Source of the DNA: Luscinia megarhynchos
Taxonomy: Eukaryota; Chordata; Aves; Passeriformes; Turdidae
Length of the DNA: 64,000 bases
NCBI GenBank assembly: GCA_034336665.1
Contig: CM067569.1
Span: 24,091,320 to 24,155,319, forward strand
Direction of reading: 5' to 3'
A program made the position numbers and the translations under genes. The notes beneath the pieces were generated by a model. It was not told where the DNA came from. It saw only the letters and a list, made by a program, of their open reading frames with translations, and did no database searches. Shown one piece after another: positions 38,031 through 50,085 of the stretch; positions within the stretch are counted from its first letter, which is position 1; each line of letters opens with the position of its first letter.

Positions 38031-40600
38031 CATGTATCTTTTAGAATGCTTGGTCTTGATCACTTGGTAGTGCTCAACTCTGCGTTAGAGAGACATCTGA
38101 TGTAGGATTCTGTCATACAATAATTGTTACAGATAGTTACTAACACGTGCGTGTATATTTAGAGGTGAATCCCACTTCCTGAAAACTGAAGCCTTTTACA
38201 ATTTGAAAATATTCGGTCCTGTTCTCTTTTTATTATTCTTACTATTATTATTGCTACCTTTAAAATATTTTGTATTAGTGTTGACACATAGGATTTTGTG
38301 GACATTCTGGAAATACCAACAGTATTTCTGGCTTAATGACTGAAAGTACTTCTTAAGGTAGAAAAAACCCACAGTGCCATTTTTCAAAAGTTCCCTTCCT
38401 AGACAGACAGGCAATGTCTGCTGTTACCTTTCAATACCAAATATCCCTAGTTCATTAATTGAACTAGAAGCTGGAAGCTGAAATTCAGAGTGTTTCTTCT
38501 GCTTCTTTTATAATTTCTGAAAATAAGGGTTTTGCAGCAACTGGAATCAGCCAACAGTCTTGTTGAAAATACATCTTGTTCTTCTGTAGCGATATTGGCT
38601 CTGTGGGACTTTCTTAGTAACATGAACAGATATGAATGACTCAGAAGAGAGAGAGAACAACTGTGTTGTGTAGGAAGTTAAAAAATTGGGTTTTTTTACC
38701 ATTTTGTTTTGGCCAACACCACAGTCAGGCTGCAATGCCTGCCTTTTTATTTTGGTTTTTTTTTTGCTTTTTGACAGCCAGTAGAATTGGAGCTGGTATC
38801 CTGAACTGATCTTAACAATCCATGAGAAATCCAAGAGAGAACAAATGAGATATTCTCAACAGTATGTGGTGTTTTGAAATGCTGTAGTTTCTAGTTCTCA
38901 GAGCATCAAACTGCAGATTGCTAATGCAGATTGTTTTATATTGCAATAGGAAAGATTAGACAGATATTGCATAACAATATTATTTGAATTGGGCCAAATT
39001 TAAATTGCTTGGCTTTTGGAGGCCTTTCTTATGTGGAAAACCTCTAATCACAAAGAAAATGTAGTAGAAACTTGTTCTCAGTATAAAATACAGGATGAAA
39101 AGTATGCAGTGAGAAGGGAGAGGTGGGGGTACATAATAAAATTCCACCTTCTTGGATCTCATCTAATTACCTTCTCTCTTCTCATTAAGTAGACAGCACC
39201 CTCAGGTCTGGTCCTTGTTCCCTTTGTCCTTGTTCCCTGGGTTTCTGTTACTCTTGAGGGTTCTCCTCATCTCTTCCTCTATCCTTATGTTTTCAAAATT
39301 ACCCCAGTCTATTCCCCTTAGAGAAAATTTTGTAATACTTGACTGCAAATTTGTTCTTTCATTCAACCAGCTCCTTTCAGAAAACATTCCTGTGTTAATT
39401 TCCCTGAGAAACTTTTGCCCGTGACATCTTGGTTTTGAAATTTTACTGCATTTCTTTCAAGTTCCTTATGGAAGGAGGCAGTCCTTATGTATTTGTGAAA
39501 GGCCATTTGTATAGTCCCCAGACATTAAGTAGCCAGGCACAGTCTGTATGCTATAACATATCTGTGACCTTTCAGAAATTTTATCTTTAACATATTATCT
39601 TATCTTTTGCTCTAATTTCTCTTGGGTTTTACCCTCTGTTCTAGCCACTTTCCCACATTTCTTAGTTTACATCAGTAAAATCAAAAATATCATGTGCTAG
39701 ACTAGCATGGAAGCACTTCTTAATGTACGAAGAAGTTACATTTTGTATTGTACACTTGAAATGGTGTATTGAAGGAGAAAAGATCGTACTGGTAGTAAAT
39801 GTAATGTAAGAGATTGAGCTTCAGACCACTAAAAGTACTTAAAATATTTTCAAGCAATTTCACTGGGAGGAGGAGGAGCTAATCCAAAATTATTCTGACC
39901 AAGATGGTAGAATTTTATTTGCCATCTGCTTGGATAGCATCTTACTGTGCTTTACAGTAATATTTGATGTGATGTCCATTTTGATTCTTCTTTCCAGATG
40001 TGCTGGGAACATGAAATAGATGTGGTTGCTATTTAGATAGGATGTTTGCTCAGTGCTTTTTTGACAAACTGCTGCTTTCCTACAGCAGTGAAACAGAATC
40101 TCGGTCCGTGGGAAAAGCTCTGCAGAATTAACGGCTCTTGAAGTCTTGGGAAATACTCAGTGTCCCTTGCTGCCCTCTCTCTTCCTTTATCTTCTCCTCC
40201 TCAGTACATGCTCTCCTCAGTTTTAGCTTCCAAAGATGAAAATCTTACCCTGATAATGTCTTGTGGGTATTACAGCCTTGCTTAAACTGCAGGCTCTGTT
40301 GGTCATGTCAGGTTGTATTCCAGTCATTTTCCCAGAAAATCGCCCCCAAGGAGCTGCATACAACTCATTTGAAATGGTTTCCTGTTTGTGTTTGTTACTA
40401 CTGCTATGGGATTGTTTAAGCATCCAAAGAACTTTCTATTTGTTTTATTTTAAAAATCATCCTTTTGCACTGCTCTGACAGATTGGCTGTAGAAAATCAG
40501 TGCTAAAATCTGGTTCCATGTGTGATTTAGGGGTGTGTTAGTTCCTCTGCCTCCCCAGCCCAGTCCCTCCTGGGAGGAAGGGCATGCTTGTGCTGCAGCT
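38031..40600. other. Intronic DNA, no gene recognised
   Basis: Nothing clearly functional. A T run lies near 38753-38765 and short frames of up to 95 codons have no domain. Confidence 0.65.
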
Positions 40601-40603
40601 TGG

Positions 40604-41674
40604 TGCAGCATCAGGAGCTGCTCCAGAGTGTGACATCCGTGCTGGGCTGGATCAGGAGCCACTCTGGTGTGTGACATCCATGCTGGACTGGATCAGGAGC
40701 AGCTCCAGAGTGTGACATCCATGCTGGGCTGGATCAGGAGCCAGCTCCAGTGTGTGACATCCATGCTGGGCTGGATCAGGAGCCACTCTAGTGTGTGACA
40801 TCCATGCTGGGCTGGATCAGGAGCAGCTCCAGAGTGTGACATCCGTGCTGGGCTGGATCAGGAGCCACTCTGGTGTGTGACATCCATGCTGGGCTGGATC
40901 AGGAGCAGCTCCAGAGTGTGACATCCATGCAGGGATGGATCAGGAGCACTTCCAGTGTGTGACATCCGTGCTGGGCTGGATCAGGAGCAGCTCCAGTGTG
41001 TGACATCCGTGCTGGGCTGGATCAGGAGCAGCTCCAGAGTGTGACATCCATGCTGGGCTGGATCAGGAGCAGCTCCAGTGTGTGACATCCATGCTGGGCT
41101 GGATCAGGAGCCTCTCCAGCGTGTGACATCCATGCTGGGCTGGATTAGGAGCCTCTCCAGCGTGTGACATCCATGCAGGGATGGATCAGGAGCTGCTCCA
41201 GAGTGTGACATCCATGCTGGGCTGGATCAGGAGCCTCTCTGGTGTGTGACATCCATGCAGGGATGGATCAGGAGCTACTCCAGAGTGTGACATCCATGCT
41301 GGGCTGGATCAGGAGCTACTCCAGAGTGTGACATCCGTGCTGGGCTGGATCAGGAGCAGCTCCAGCGTGTGACATCCATGCTGGGCTGGATCAGGAGCCT
41401 CTCCAGAGTGTGACATCCGTGCTGGGCTGGATCAGGAGCCACTCTGGTGTGTGACATCCATGCTGGGCTGGATCAGGAGCCACTCTGGTGTGTGACATCC
41501 ATGCAGGGATGGATCAGGAGCTACTCCAGAGTGTGACATCCGTGCTGGGCTGGATCAGGAGCCTCTCCAGAGTGTGACATCCGTGCTGGGCTGGATCAGG
41601 AGCCTCTCCAGTGTGTGACATCCATGCTGGGCTGGATCAGGAGCAGCTCCAGCGTGTGACATCCGTGCTGGGCT
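40604..41674. repeat. 41-bp minisatellite, about 26 copies
   Basis: The word GACATCC recurs 26 times between 40632 and 41658 with a mean spacing of 41.0 bases (one unit is 42). The unit reads GTGTGACATCCATGCTGGGC, then TGGATCAGGAGC, then a variable 9-base end such as AGCTCCAGA, CACTCTGGT or CTCTCCAGC. Four copies carry GCAGGGATGG in place of GCTGGGCTGG. About nine copies have CCGT where the rest have CCAT. The unit is not a multiple of three and contains TGA, so the array is non-coding. It ends abruptly at a CpG-rich block. Its length is likely to vary between individuals. Confidence 0.97.
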
Positions 41675-41905
41675 GTCTGGCTGCCGTTCGCGCCCGCCCA
41701 CCGCCCCTGGCCGCCTCGCTCGAGCCTTTTCAGGAGCTGAGAGGAGATGTCAATGAGAGGGGCGGGCGGGTTCGCCGAGCTGCCGGAGCAATTGATTGTT
41801 GTCTGCCTCTCGGAGCAGTCTGTCTGCGCAGCAGCACACGAGACGCGTTTGCACAATACCCCGCTAATGCTCTAGTCAGCAGCTTCCACAGGAAGAACAG
41901 TATTT
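41675..41905. promoter_or_regulatory. CpG-rich block abutting the minisatellite
   Basis: Right after the last repeat unit the sequence becomes unique and CG-rich (GCCGTTCGCGCCCGCCC, GGGGCGGGCGGGTTCGCCGA with a GC-box) and then contains CAATTGATTGTTG, a SOX-type word. It could be a small promoter or enhancer. The frame of 113 codons across it spans repeat and unique DNA and is not credible as a protein. Confidence 0.4.
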
Positions 41906-42029
41906 TACAAAGAAATAATAGCAGCCGCAGTGAGTGCATGGACCAGAGCTAAACTGGGAAAGCTAAAGCTTATTTCATGCAATGTTATTAGAATTATTTG
42001 GGTTTCCAAAGGCAGGCTCACATATATGA

Positions 42030-42420
42030 ATGTGTTGCTGGCCAGCTTTGCCACGTGACTCAGCTAGATCCAAATGCAGTTATTTATAGATGGCAGGAGC
42101 AGTGATGACATTATCTTACAGCACTCCAGTCCTGACGTTATAGCACTTGTGTGCAGGGAGAGGCATCCAGGTGTCCTCTGTGAGAATTAGGCATGCTGCT
42201 CTTCTGTAAATGTCCATTATAAGAGGGGTAGTCACAAATTTCTCTTTCCCTCTCCCCCAGTTCTTTTTTATTTTCAGACAGAGAAATGAAAGGTATTGAA
42301 AAATCAGTTTGGGTTGTGATTTCTATCGGCTTGTTCCCCAGATGCTCGTAAAAAGCAATTAGCCACGTTCATTTTTATACCTCTCCCCTCTTCCATAGAT
42401 AACCTCTTTCTACCTATGTA
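42030..42420. promoter_or_regulatory. Candidate enhancer with overlapping E-box/AP-1 and MEF2-type sites
   Basis: CACGTG (42052-42057) overlaps TGACTCA (42056-42062). A MEF2-consensus TTATTTATAG lies at 42080-42089 and a CRE-like TGACGTTA at 42133-42140. Further on come non-repetitive CG-containing AT-rich sequences such as TCTATCGGC and AGATGCTCG. Motif clustering suggests a regulatory element. Binding is not shown. Confidence 0.35.
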
Positions 42421-42499
42421 AAATGATAAACATGCCCCTGAAGACAAGGAAACAGCAATTTCTAATCTGTCTAAAACTAATGTTCGTAGTTAGGCTTTT

Positions 42500-42690
42500 A
42501 AATGAAAGTCTCTCGCCGCAGCCCGCCGTGTGCTGGTGGCTCGGGTGCTTGCCCCGAGGCTGCCCGTGAGCACTGAGCCCCGTGCGGGGCAGCAGCTGCT
42601 GGTGCCGCCCCTGCGGAGCGCCCGAGCGTCTCACCGCGCCGGGGCTCCCTGTGCCTGGGCAACCAAAGCCACGTCGGGGAAACGGCTTTT
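42500..42690. promoter_or_regulatory. Short CpG-rich block
   Basis: About 190 bases with dense CG dinucleotides (TCTCGCCGCAGCCCGCCGTG through CCACGTCGGGGAAACGG). It lies 0.6 kb from the block at 41.7 kb, so the two may be parts of one eroded island. The frames of about 70 codons on both strands have no domain. Confidence 0.4.
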
Positions 42691-42731
42691 TTTAAGGAAA
42701 GAGAAACAAAGACAAAGAAGATTTAAAAATT

Positions 42732-42748
42732 AAAAAAAAAAAAAAAAA
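42732..42748. repeat. Poly-A run (17 A)
   Basis: Seventeen consecutive A residues follow an A-rich stretch beginning at 42691. No retrotransposed gene body is recognised in front of it. Confidence 0.85.
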
Positions 42749-42749
42749 G

Positions 42750-44205
42750 GAAGAATTCAAAAAAGGCTGGTCGGGTTCACGGGGTGGTCACACTAAAGAA
42801 ATGCTGAAATGCTTCAGCACAGCTGGGAGTGTGCAGGCTACAGCAGAGCATGGGCACAGGCAGCAGAAGATGGGGCGACCTCAAGGCAGTTCTGCTGCTG
42901 AACACTTTGTATCATGAAACTGCAACTAAAATAATCTGAAGGTTGGGGTAGGGTTGTTCAGATGTTTCTTATTTTACGCCAGCTTGAGTTTTCTATGTGG
43001 CCCTAATTGTAACAGAGCATACATGATTTGCTACTTCTGCTTTATTGGAAATAAATAAAATAAACATAGTGTATGTGGAATCTTTAGGGGTATCAGAATG
43101 CCTTTACAAGAGCATCCATGGCTCACAAAGTCTGCTGCTGTAATACAACCATGTTTCATGTGGGAAACGTCCATTAGCCCAGAAGACACAGCTAGTAGAA
43201 ATGGAACTTTAAGGATGCAGAAGCCCGTCTCTTACTCGGATTAGTTACCAAGTTCCCAGTGCAGCTTGGCAACAATTATTTTGTATTTGACTTTGGTATA
43301 TTAATTGAATGTTAATTAATTAGGTAATTCTCAATAAAAGGTGATTTGTACCAGAGGAGTAGAGCAGGTTGCTAGGAAAGGGAAGATGACAAAGTTTGTG
43401 GGGTTGGTGGGACACCACAGGGAAAAATGAGAAGTAATGTCTCTGTTAGAAAACTACCTCATCCACTGGACAGTGAGATGGGAAGCATTGCTACCTTGGA
43501 ACTGCAGTGCATGCACACATCTGTCTGCCCTGTATTGTTCAAGCAGAAATCAGTTAAGCTAAAAACTGCTGTAGGCTGAGTTTCTCTTTCCTGATGTCCT
43601 TAACTATTTTCATATTCAGCACTTAGAGTTTTTTTTGCCTAGTTGTAATATTTTTTTCAGAATGAAGAGTGAGGGGAAGGATAGGGTCAGAGTACTTCTA
43701 GCTTCATTCTGTTCAAGTACAAAGTTTGCATAGTATGAAAAACAGTCCTGCAACCCCCAACTTTGAAAGTAAGCATTTTTTTTCCCTTCAGCAGTTATAG
43801 AGAAGTTGGCAAAGTTTGTATTACGCTAATCATAGGAAAATAAAAAAAAAAATCTGAGGACACCTGATAAAACATTCTTTTCCTGTAATAATATAAAATA
43901 ATGTAAGGTTAAAGCAAAGAGCAAGACAGCAGAACCAAAAAGCAAAAGTTCCTAAAATAGCTTTTCTGAGTTCTGGCTGTGCAGTGTTAACTTTGGAAAC
44001 ACGTTTCTGCTATAAATTTTGGTTGTGTGGTTTTTGTAATTTTTTTCCCCTCCTTGAAAGCCTCTCCAGATGTTTTACAGTTGTTGTTTGAAAATGTTCC
44101 ATGGCAGGCACAGAGACTGCGGGCACAGAGCAGTAACCCCTTGATGTGGTGGATGTGGTTTTTCCTTGCAAAGAGAGGAAGGTGTATGATCCTCTCTGTT
44201 CTGGG
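42750..44205. other. Intronic DNA with one candidate conserved patch
   Basis: At 43195-43350 CG words (AGCCCGTCTCTTACTCGG) are followed by TTACCAAG...CTTGGCAACAATT and a cluster of homeodomain-type sites (TTAATTGAATGTTAATTAATTAG), which may be a small enhancer. The rest shows nothing recognised. Confidence 0.35.
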
Positions 44206-44275
44206 CCTCTGTTCTGTCACAAATGGTGTGACCTTCAGCACATCACCTGCTCTCAGTTTCTTTCATCTTTAAAAC
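44206..44275 (+). mobile_element. MIR-like SINE fragment
   Basis: GGTGTGACCTTCAGCACATC, then CTCAGTTTCTTTCATCTTTA, matches the MIR core region of the type TGTGTGACCTTGGGCAAGTC and CTCAGTTTCCTCATCTGTAA in order and spacing. It is old and truncated, on the + strand. Confidence 0.6.
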
Positions 44276-47200
44276 TTAGCCAATAAGCCATGTGGCTGGA
44301 TGGCCACTTCAGCAGTCTCTGCAGGAGCTCCCCACACTGTAGCTAAGATGTCTTTTTGGGATAATTGTGAATACAAGCCAGATTTAAATACTTTCCCAGT
44401 GCAGACTGATTGAATTTCCTCTGTTCACAAACACAGATTTCATTTGATTCTAAAAGACTTCAAAAAGTCATCTGTGCCCTGCCTCCTTGGCTGAAGAATC
44501 CATTCTCCCTAGATCTGTATCTGACCTTTCCTCTGCATCTTCATTTATGGAAGTTCCTCACCTTATCCCCTTAGGGTATTAAAGAGCATTAGGATGCTCT
44601 TAATATCTAACCTGTGTCTTTATATATTAGTGTTTCTGTGGATGTAGTTAATGCTTTGTTACTCAGTAAATCAGAATACTGCTGTCAGTCTTCCCTCTTG
44701 TGAAAAAAAAAGCTTAATCCAAACCCACCAAAAGCCCTGATCTATGTATATATGTAGGGTATATTGATAAGGTTTCTTCTAATAATTCTAATTACATTTC
44801 TCCCCCTTTTGTGGCTGTACATTGTGGTGGGGTAGGGAAAGGAGAACTGTGCATCTCCCAGGCTTGGGTCCCACTCGTGCAGCTGAGGAGTCTGATGACA
44901 CTCATTTCTATTAGTGACTAATAGTAAGTTTAATAGTTTAATAGTAAGCCTTAAGTTTTCTGCCATTTTGTATTCTGTTCAGCTAGATTTGTTTATTTAT
45001 GAGAATGTCATGTTAAGCAGCACCAAAGCCTGACTAAAATCAAACTAATCTATGGTCGAGGTTTGTTGTCTGCTAGTGTAAAGAAAGTACAGAGGTAAGG
45101 CATGATTTGTTTCTGAAAAGTCAATTTGGATTGTTATTCATTTTTAACTTTCCTCTTGGTCCTTTTGAATAATTTGGGTTAGGTTTCCATGATAGGAAGC
45201 TGAACCTCCAAGTCTGCAGTTATTCCTTCCTTTCTTTTAATGATAGACACCAGATTTTCCCTCTTCCAGACTCCCATCATAGTACTGATTGTGCTTGGCT
45301 TCCTTGTGTACCAGCTCTTGTTAAATTATCTGTTGGGTTTTTTCCTAGCACTTTTAGGTGTTAATGGTGGTGTTAGCTCAGGAGTTGGTTACAGTGGTAA
45401 TTGGAGGGCTGAGGATGGATTAAATGAAACTGAGCCTCTCACCTGTAGGTCACTGCTTTGTCTGTAGCCAAAGATGGGTTCAAGTGTGTCAGTCTCATTT
45501 TTCAGATGTCTGGATTATATGTGAAATCTGTTGATGACTAGAACTGGCATTACAAAACAAAAGCGTACAGCAGCAATGAAAGATGCTGTTGTTTGAAATC
45601 TAAGCAGTGAAACCAACAATTGGATGAGTAGAAAACAAGCAGTCTAATGCTATTGGAGTGCATTTCCTTGGAAAAGCCTTATCCAAGATTCACTTGCTGG
45701 TGGCCTATTCACCAGTATTGTCTTCTCTTTGTATGAGGGGCTGTGTTTTCAGATGTAGCAGCTTGGGTAGAGCTAAGCCTAAATGAGATGCTTACATATT
45801 TTATCTGGGTCTGTACAGAGTGTTTTGTGCTTGCCAAATTGAGCCATTGTTGCAATGTTTTGTAATGTATTACTTCAAAGTTAATGTAGTGAATCTGGTA
45901 AGATCCTCTGCCAACTTTTGGCAAGTGTAGAAGGAAATTAGGGAATCCCAGTTCCACTGAAGGCATGGGGTGAGGATAGCAGCATTCAAATCTGTGTCTC
46001 CAGCATGTACTACTCCAGTTGGCAAGAGCCTTTGGGGAAGCCAACATATATATGTGTCTTGAGAGGTATTTGTGAAGAATTGAAGATATGCCAAGGCAAG
46101 CTGGACCCATATTCAAAACCAGATTTTGTACATGGTGTCAGTCTCATGCAACAGTCCTGAAAGCACATGCTGAACAACTCTCAGGTTTGCAGTAAGGGTT
46201 TTATCGAATAAAACCTCTGTTAATTAATGTGATACTACATTCAGTTTAATTAGGTGTTCCCTTCATTATCTATTTTCCTACAAACCTGCATGATTTTTTG
46301 TTTTTTGATTGTAATACATAATTGCATTACAGATCCTACTGGGGCAAAGCTGGATATTTCTGCAGAACACAGCTGTAGCTATAGTGATGAAGGAGGCACT
46401 CTTGATAAAGGACATTACTTAGATATTAGGGGTAGAAATGTGTGTCATGCCCTGTTCCACAGTGTTGAACTGTGACTGCCAACTCTGTGTTTTCTGTTGT
46501 CATTAGCAGGGCAGTTCATGCCTCCCAAATGAGGATGTGAGCCAGCTGCCCCCTTGCTCTGCTGAGGAATGCAGTTTGCTGGGATGAGGACTTTTAAAAT
46601 CTGTGTACCTTTGGAGGGGGTTCTCTTCCCCACAGCGGAGCAGATTTGTGTTGGTACTTCTAAGATAAAATCAGTCAATTTGATCCAACTTCTGTGTACT
46701 TGTAGCATCACTGATTTTTCCTGATGGAGAAAAGCAGTCAAAATCCTCAGGTGCTCCAAAAAAGCAAACACCTGGGACTAAGCAGTGGCTCTGTGCTGTG
46801 GGCTGCTGTGTGTGCAATGGGCATCTGCTGGCAGCCAGAGAGATAGGCCTGGGAGGAGGGATGGACTCCCTGGGAACTGCTTTGGGTCCATGTTGAACAG
46901 CCAGGCTGCTGTGAAATTAATACTTTTGCACTGTAATTGGCTTTGCATATAGTCCTTTTGTGCTGTCAGTGTGAGCAGACACCGAGCAGAAGCTCCTGTA
47001 CTGACGGGGTAGGGCTGATCTGTGGCACTGCCATGGAGCAGCGCCTTGGGAGAATTGCAGAGGAGGGACAAACACAAATCTCTGCTAATGGACTGTTACA
47101 GCCTGGGCTTGTGGCCTTGCTTTGCTGCCCTGACCCACTGCCCGACAGGTGAGCCAGCCTTTGCCAGGCTCTGCTGGAGGATGCAAGGAGAGCTGCAGGA

Positions 47201-47869
47201 AAATCAATCCTTGAAATAGTTTGGCATCACTGGTTTCTCCCTCTCTCCTTTTCCTAGCTCTTTAAAAGCAAAATGGCTTTTAAAACACAAGGAAAACATC
47301 TGATTTTCAGTTTCAGAAAATTGCAAAGATTTCATCCTTTTAATGCAATTTGCCTTATTTTTCTAATACTGTCAGCACATTGAGCTTTAGGCAGTTCACA
47401 TTTTCAATGTATTTTTCCAAACGTGACACAGTCTCCATTTTTCTATGTAGAAAGAATAGTTCCTCTAAATAACCAAGACAATAGTTATTTCCACTCCTCT
47501 CATTCTCATTGCTGCTTCCCTTCCCTGCCCACCAAATTACCTTGCTGTATGTTTTATAAAAACTGTATTTAGATTGCAGTCTGTAGAGGAGAGAGTAGAA
47601 AGCAGTCAGTACCTCTATATTCTACTTATCTGGAATTCTCCATGTAAAAAAATTAAACTTGTATCTAAAAGCTATATAAAATTAATGGATATGATTGGTG
47701 AAAAATGATGTATTTTCTTACTTATGCTGTAAATATCTTTTCAGCCAAATGCATTTGCTTCTGAGGCATGAAACCAATCTAGCAGGATGGTGCAGAACAC
47801 ATAGTTCTCCAAATCAAACTCCTCCTTTTTTCCTAATATTTTCATTGCAGCGAGGAAGAAATACGGGTC
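44276..47869. other. Intronic DNA, no gene recognised
   Basis: AT-rich with GC-richer patches at 46530-46640 and 46790-47190. A small inverted repeat (TTAAAGAGCAT/ATGCTCTTAA, 44579-44602) has one bulged base. Frames of up to 135 codons (45709-46116, - strand) show no domain or splice context. Confidence 0.6.
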
Positions 47870-48360
47870 TGCCAGTCTGCCTATTGAACTATCTGCTGCA
47901 GCTTAACTGCAGCAAGGAAGCAGTAATCCTATTGTGCTCTTCCAGCAGTCTCCCGGGAAGCAGAAGGCATTGAAATTACTGAGCTGTTGTCCTATCCCCT
48001 CCTCACCTGTCTTTGTGGCTGTAAATACAGTGTCTGCCTGTAAATAACAGTTTGCTGCACCTTTAAGCACGTTCCCTAACAAGAGGCAGCGATTTACTGA
48101 GGTGATAAGCTGTAACTAATACTAGGGTATCATAATAGGTAAATAGATTAGCGCTGTGCTTCTCTGTATTTTGCTTTCTAGGGAGCTGCAGCTGGAGCGC
48201 TCGGAGGTGCTTACCCTGGCACTTTGCACGGTGCTGAGTACAAGCAGGCAGGGCAGGACTGCAGCTCCAGTGCTGGGTGGGCACAGCTGGGGAAATGCAG
48301 CAGTGCCTCTGCGGGGTAGCATTGACTGCACACCCTGGTTTCTTCACTTCTTCTGCTCCC
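47870..48360. promoter_or_regulatory. Candidate conserved non-coding element
   Basis: Non-repetitive sequence with sparse retained CGs in AT-rich context (TCCCGGGAAG, GCACGTTCCC, GCAGCGATTTACTGAGGTGA, GATTAGCGCTG, GGAGCGCTCGG) and a CTTTAAGCACG word. Overlapping frames on both strands of up to 94 codons lack recognisable domains. The inference is from composition only. Confidence 0.3.
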
Positions 48361-49199
48361 TAGCCCAAAAAGGGTTGTAATGGGCTGTACCAACCTTCTG
48401 TGCTGTGGCTATAAAATGACATTTGAGCTGCACCATCAGCATCCATCATGTAATATCTGCAGGTATGCCAGCATCATTTGGTGTCAAGAAGTATTAAGTG
48501 GTGCAAGCAGCCTGGGCATGATCTGTGGCTTCACCCAGCTCAGGTCCTTGATTTTCCTAATGGAAGGGCCCCAGCATTTACCAAGCAGTTGTGATGCTAC
48601 TGCTGGGTGATGGGCACTCATGGCTGTGAGGGATGGAAAGGTGCCACGGAGCAAGCAGTGGAGACCTTTCTCTCTGTACTGGTCCCTGGCAGGTTTTCAG
48701 CACAAAAGGGCCCTTACAGGAAAGGAGCAATACCAGGGGATGTGGCCGGTCCTAATAATTGTGTCGCAAATCTTGTGATATTTGGCATGTTCTTAAAGAC
48801 TTGCTCCTAGAGGCAGGGGATTAAACAACAATTGCTTCCTTTCTCTTTCAAGCAGGGCTTAGCTCTGTGGTTGCACAGAAATGCTTAAAATGTGACTTGG
48901 GCTGACTGGGGGAAAAAAAATATTGCTTTCCTGCCTTCTTTCCCCTTCTTGTCCCCAGGATCCCAATGTGGATACATTGCCATGTCTTATGATTTTTTTT
49001 CAATGAAAAAATTTAGAAGTATTATATTATGGACATAAAGTGTTGCCAACTTTGGGTGTGTGGGAGTATTTATGAGTATTTTAAGGAGAGGTTGATCGCA
49101 TTCTGTGCTGAGACACTCTTGCCGTGTCTGATCCTCTTCAAAGAACAGAAAAACAAAAATGGGACTGGGTAGCAGCAAGCTGAATATCTCTGAACTGAT
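48361..49199. other. Intronic DNA, no gene recognised
   Basis: Moderately GC-rich then AT-rich. One CG-containing patch (GGCCGGTCCTAATAATTGTG, then TCGCAAATC, about 48745-48780) might be part of a regulatory element. Nothing else is recognised. Confidence 0.5.
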
Positions 49200-50085
49200 G
49201 TTTTTCTCTTGCTTCCTTAGGGAAACCCCTTGGGCTAGTTGTAATTGAAATCTCTCCTATTTTTAAATCTGTATTTCTGCTTTTCACAAATGTGAAAGCT
49301 GAGGCTGCTCGTGTCTGTGTTGGTTTCTTAACGCAGTCGTCATTAGCAAATCAGTATTGATTTATTCCTATGGAAATAGATCAGTGCTAAAAGTAAAATG
49401 CAATCCCATTAAGAATGATACAGGTTTTGCAGATGGAGAAAAGTAGGTCAAATATTGCACCAATCATCCCAGAGAGTGTCCCTTTAAGCCAAACAAATGT
49501 GTGAATACACTTTAGCTGTCAGTACCTTATTTGATTGCCATTATTCTGCATCTTTTTGCATGAACTAGCAGAGGCCTCTGACTGAACAGGGACTGAAAGA
49601 AAATGTCAGTTTTGGTGTATTAACCAGGTTGTATTTTACACCTGGGCTACGTGCTCGGGCTTCTTGGGGGGGCTGTGCGCATTCAAGGATTCTTCCTTTC
49701 CCCTCATTGCAACAGTTGAGTTCAAGTTAAGCAGGAAAGGCACATCATTGTATGCAAGGGACATTGTAGCAATGCAGCAGAGGAGCGCGATTTAAATCTG
49801 ATCATTAAACTGCCGCAGCAAGGGGCTGCGAGAGACGGTGTGGATGGTCCATCTGCAAAATCTGTGCTCCTGTTGTACAAGGAGGAGGGGCGGAGGGGGA
49901 GAAAAAGCAGCTGCTTGGCTGTGCTAAGAGAGGGTGAGACTGACTGTTGGCACCATCTGTAGCTGTCCTTTGTGCTTGCTGCTTTATCTGTTCATTATAG
50001 TATGATACTGAAATTCTCGTGCTTTGAGTGTAAATGAGTTGAGATACGCCTAATACTGTCAGCATAAAAAGCAGTAACTAAGTAC
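49200..50085. promoter_or_regulatory. Candidate conserved non-coding block
   Basis: Several CG-retaining AT-rich segments lie here (TTAACGCAGTCGTCATTAGC, TACGTGCTCGGGC, GAGCGCGATTTAAATC, AAACTGCCGCAGC, GATACGCCTAATACTG). Homeodomain and forkhead-like words occur, together with CCTTTAAGCC. An acceptor-like CTTGCTTCCTTAG ends at 49220, but no donor or reading frame supports an exon. Confidence 0.35.

Noticed and set aside
40604..41674. The tandem array considered as a CRISPR-like array
   Set aside because: Units are contiguous 41-base repeats without unique spacers, in a vertebrate intron, so it is a minisatellite.
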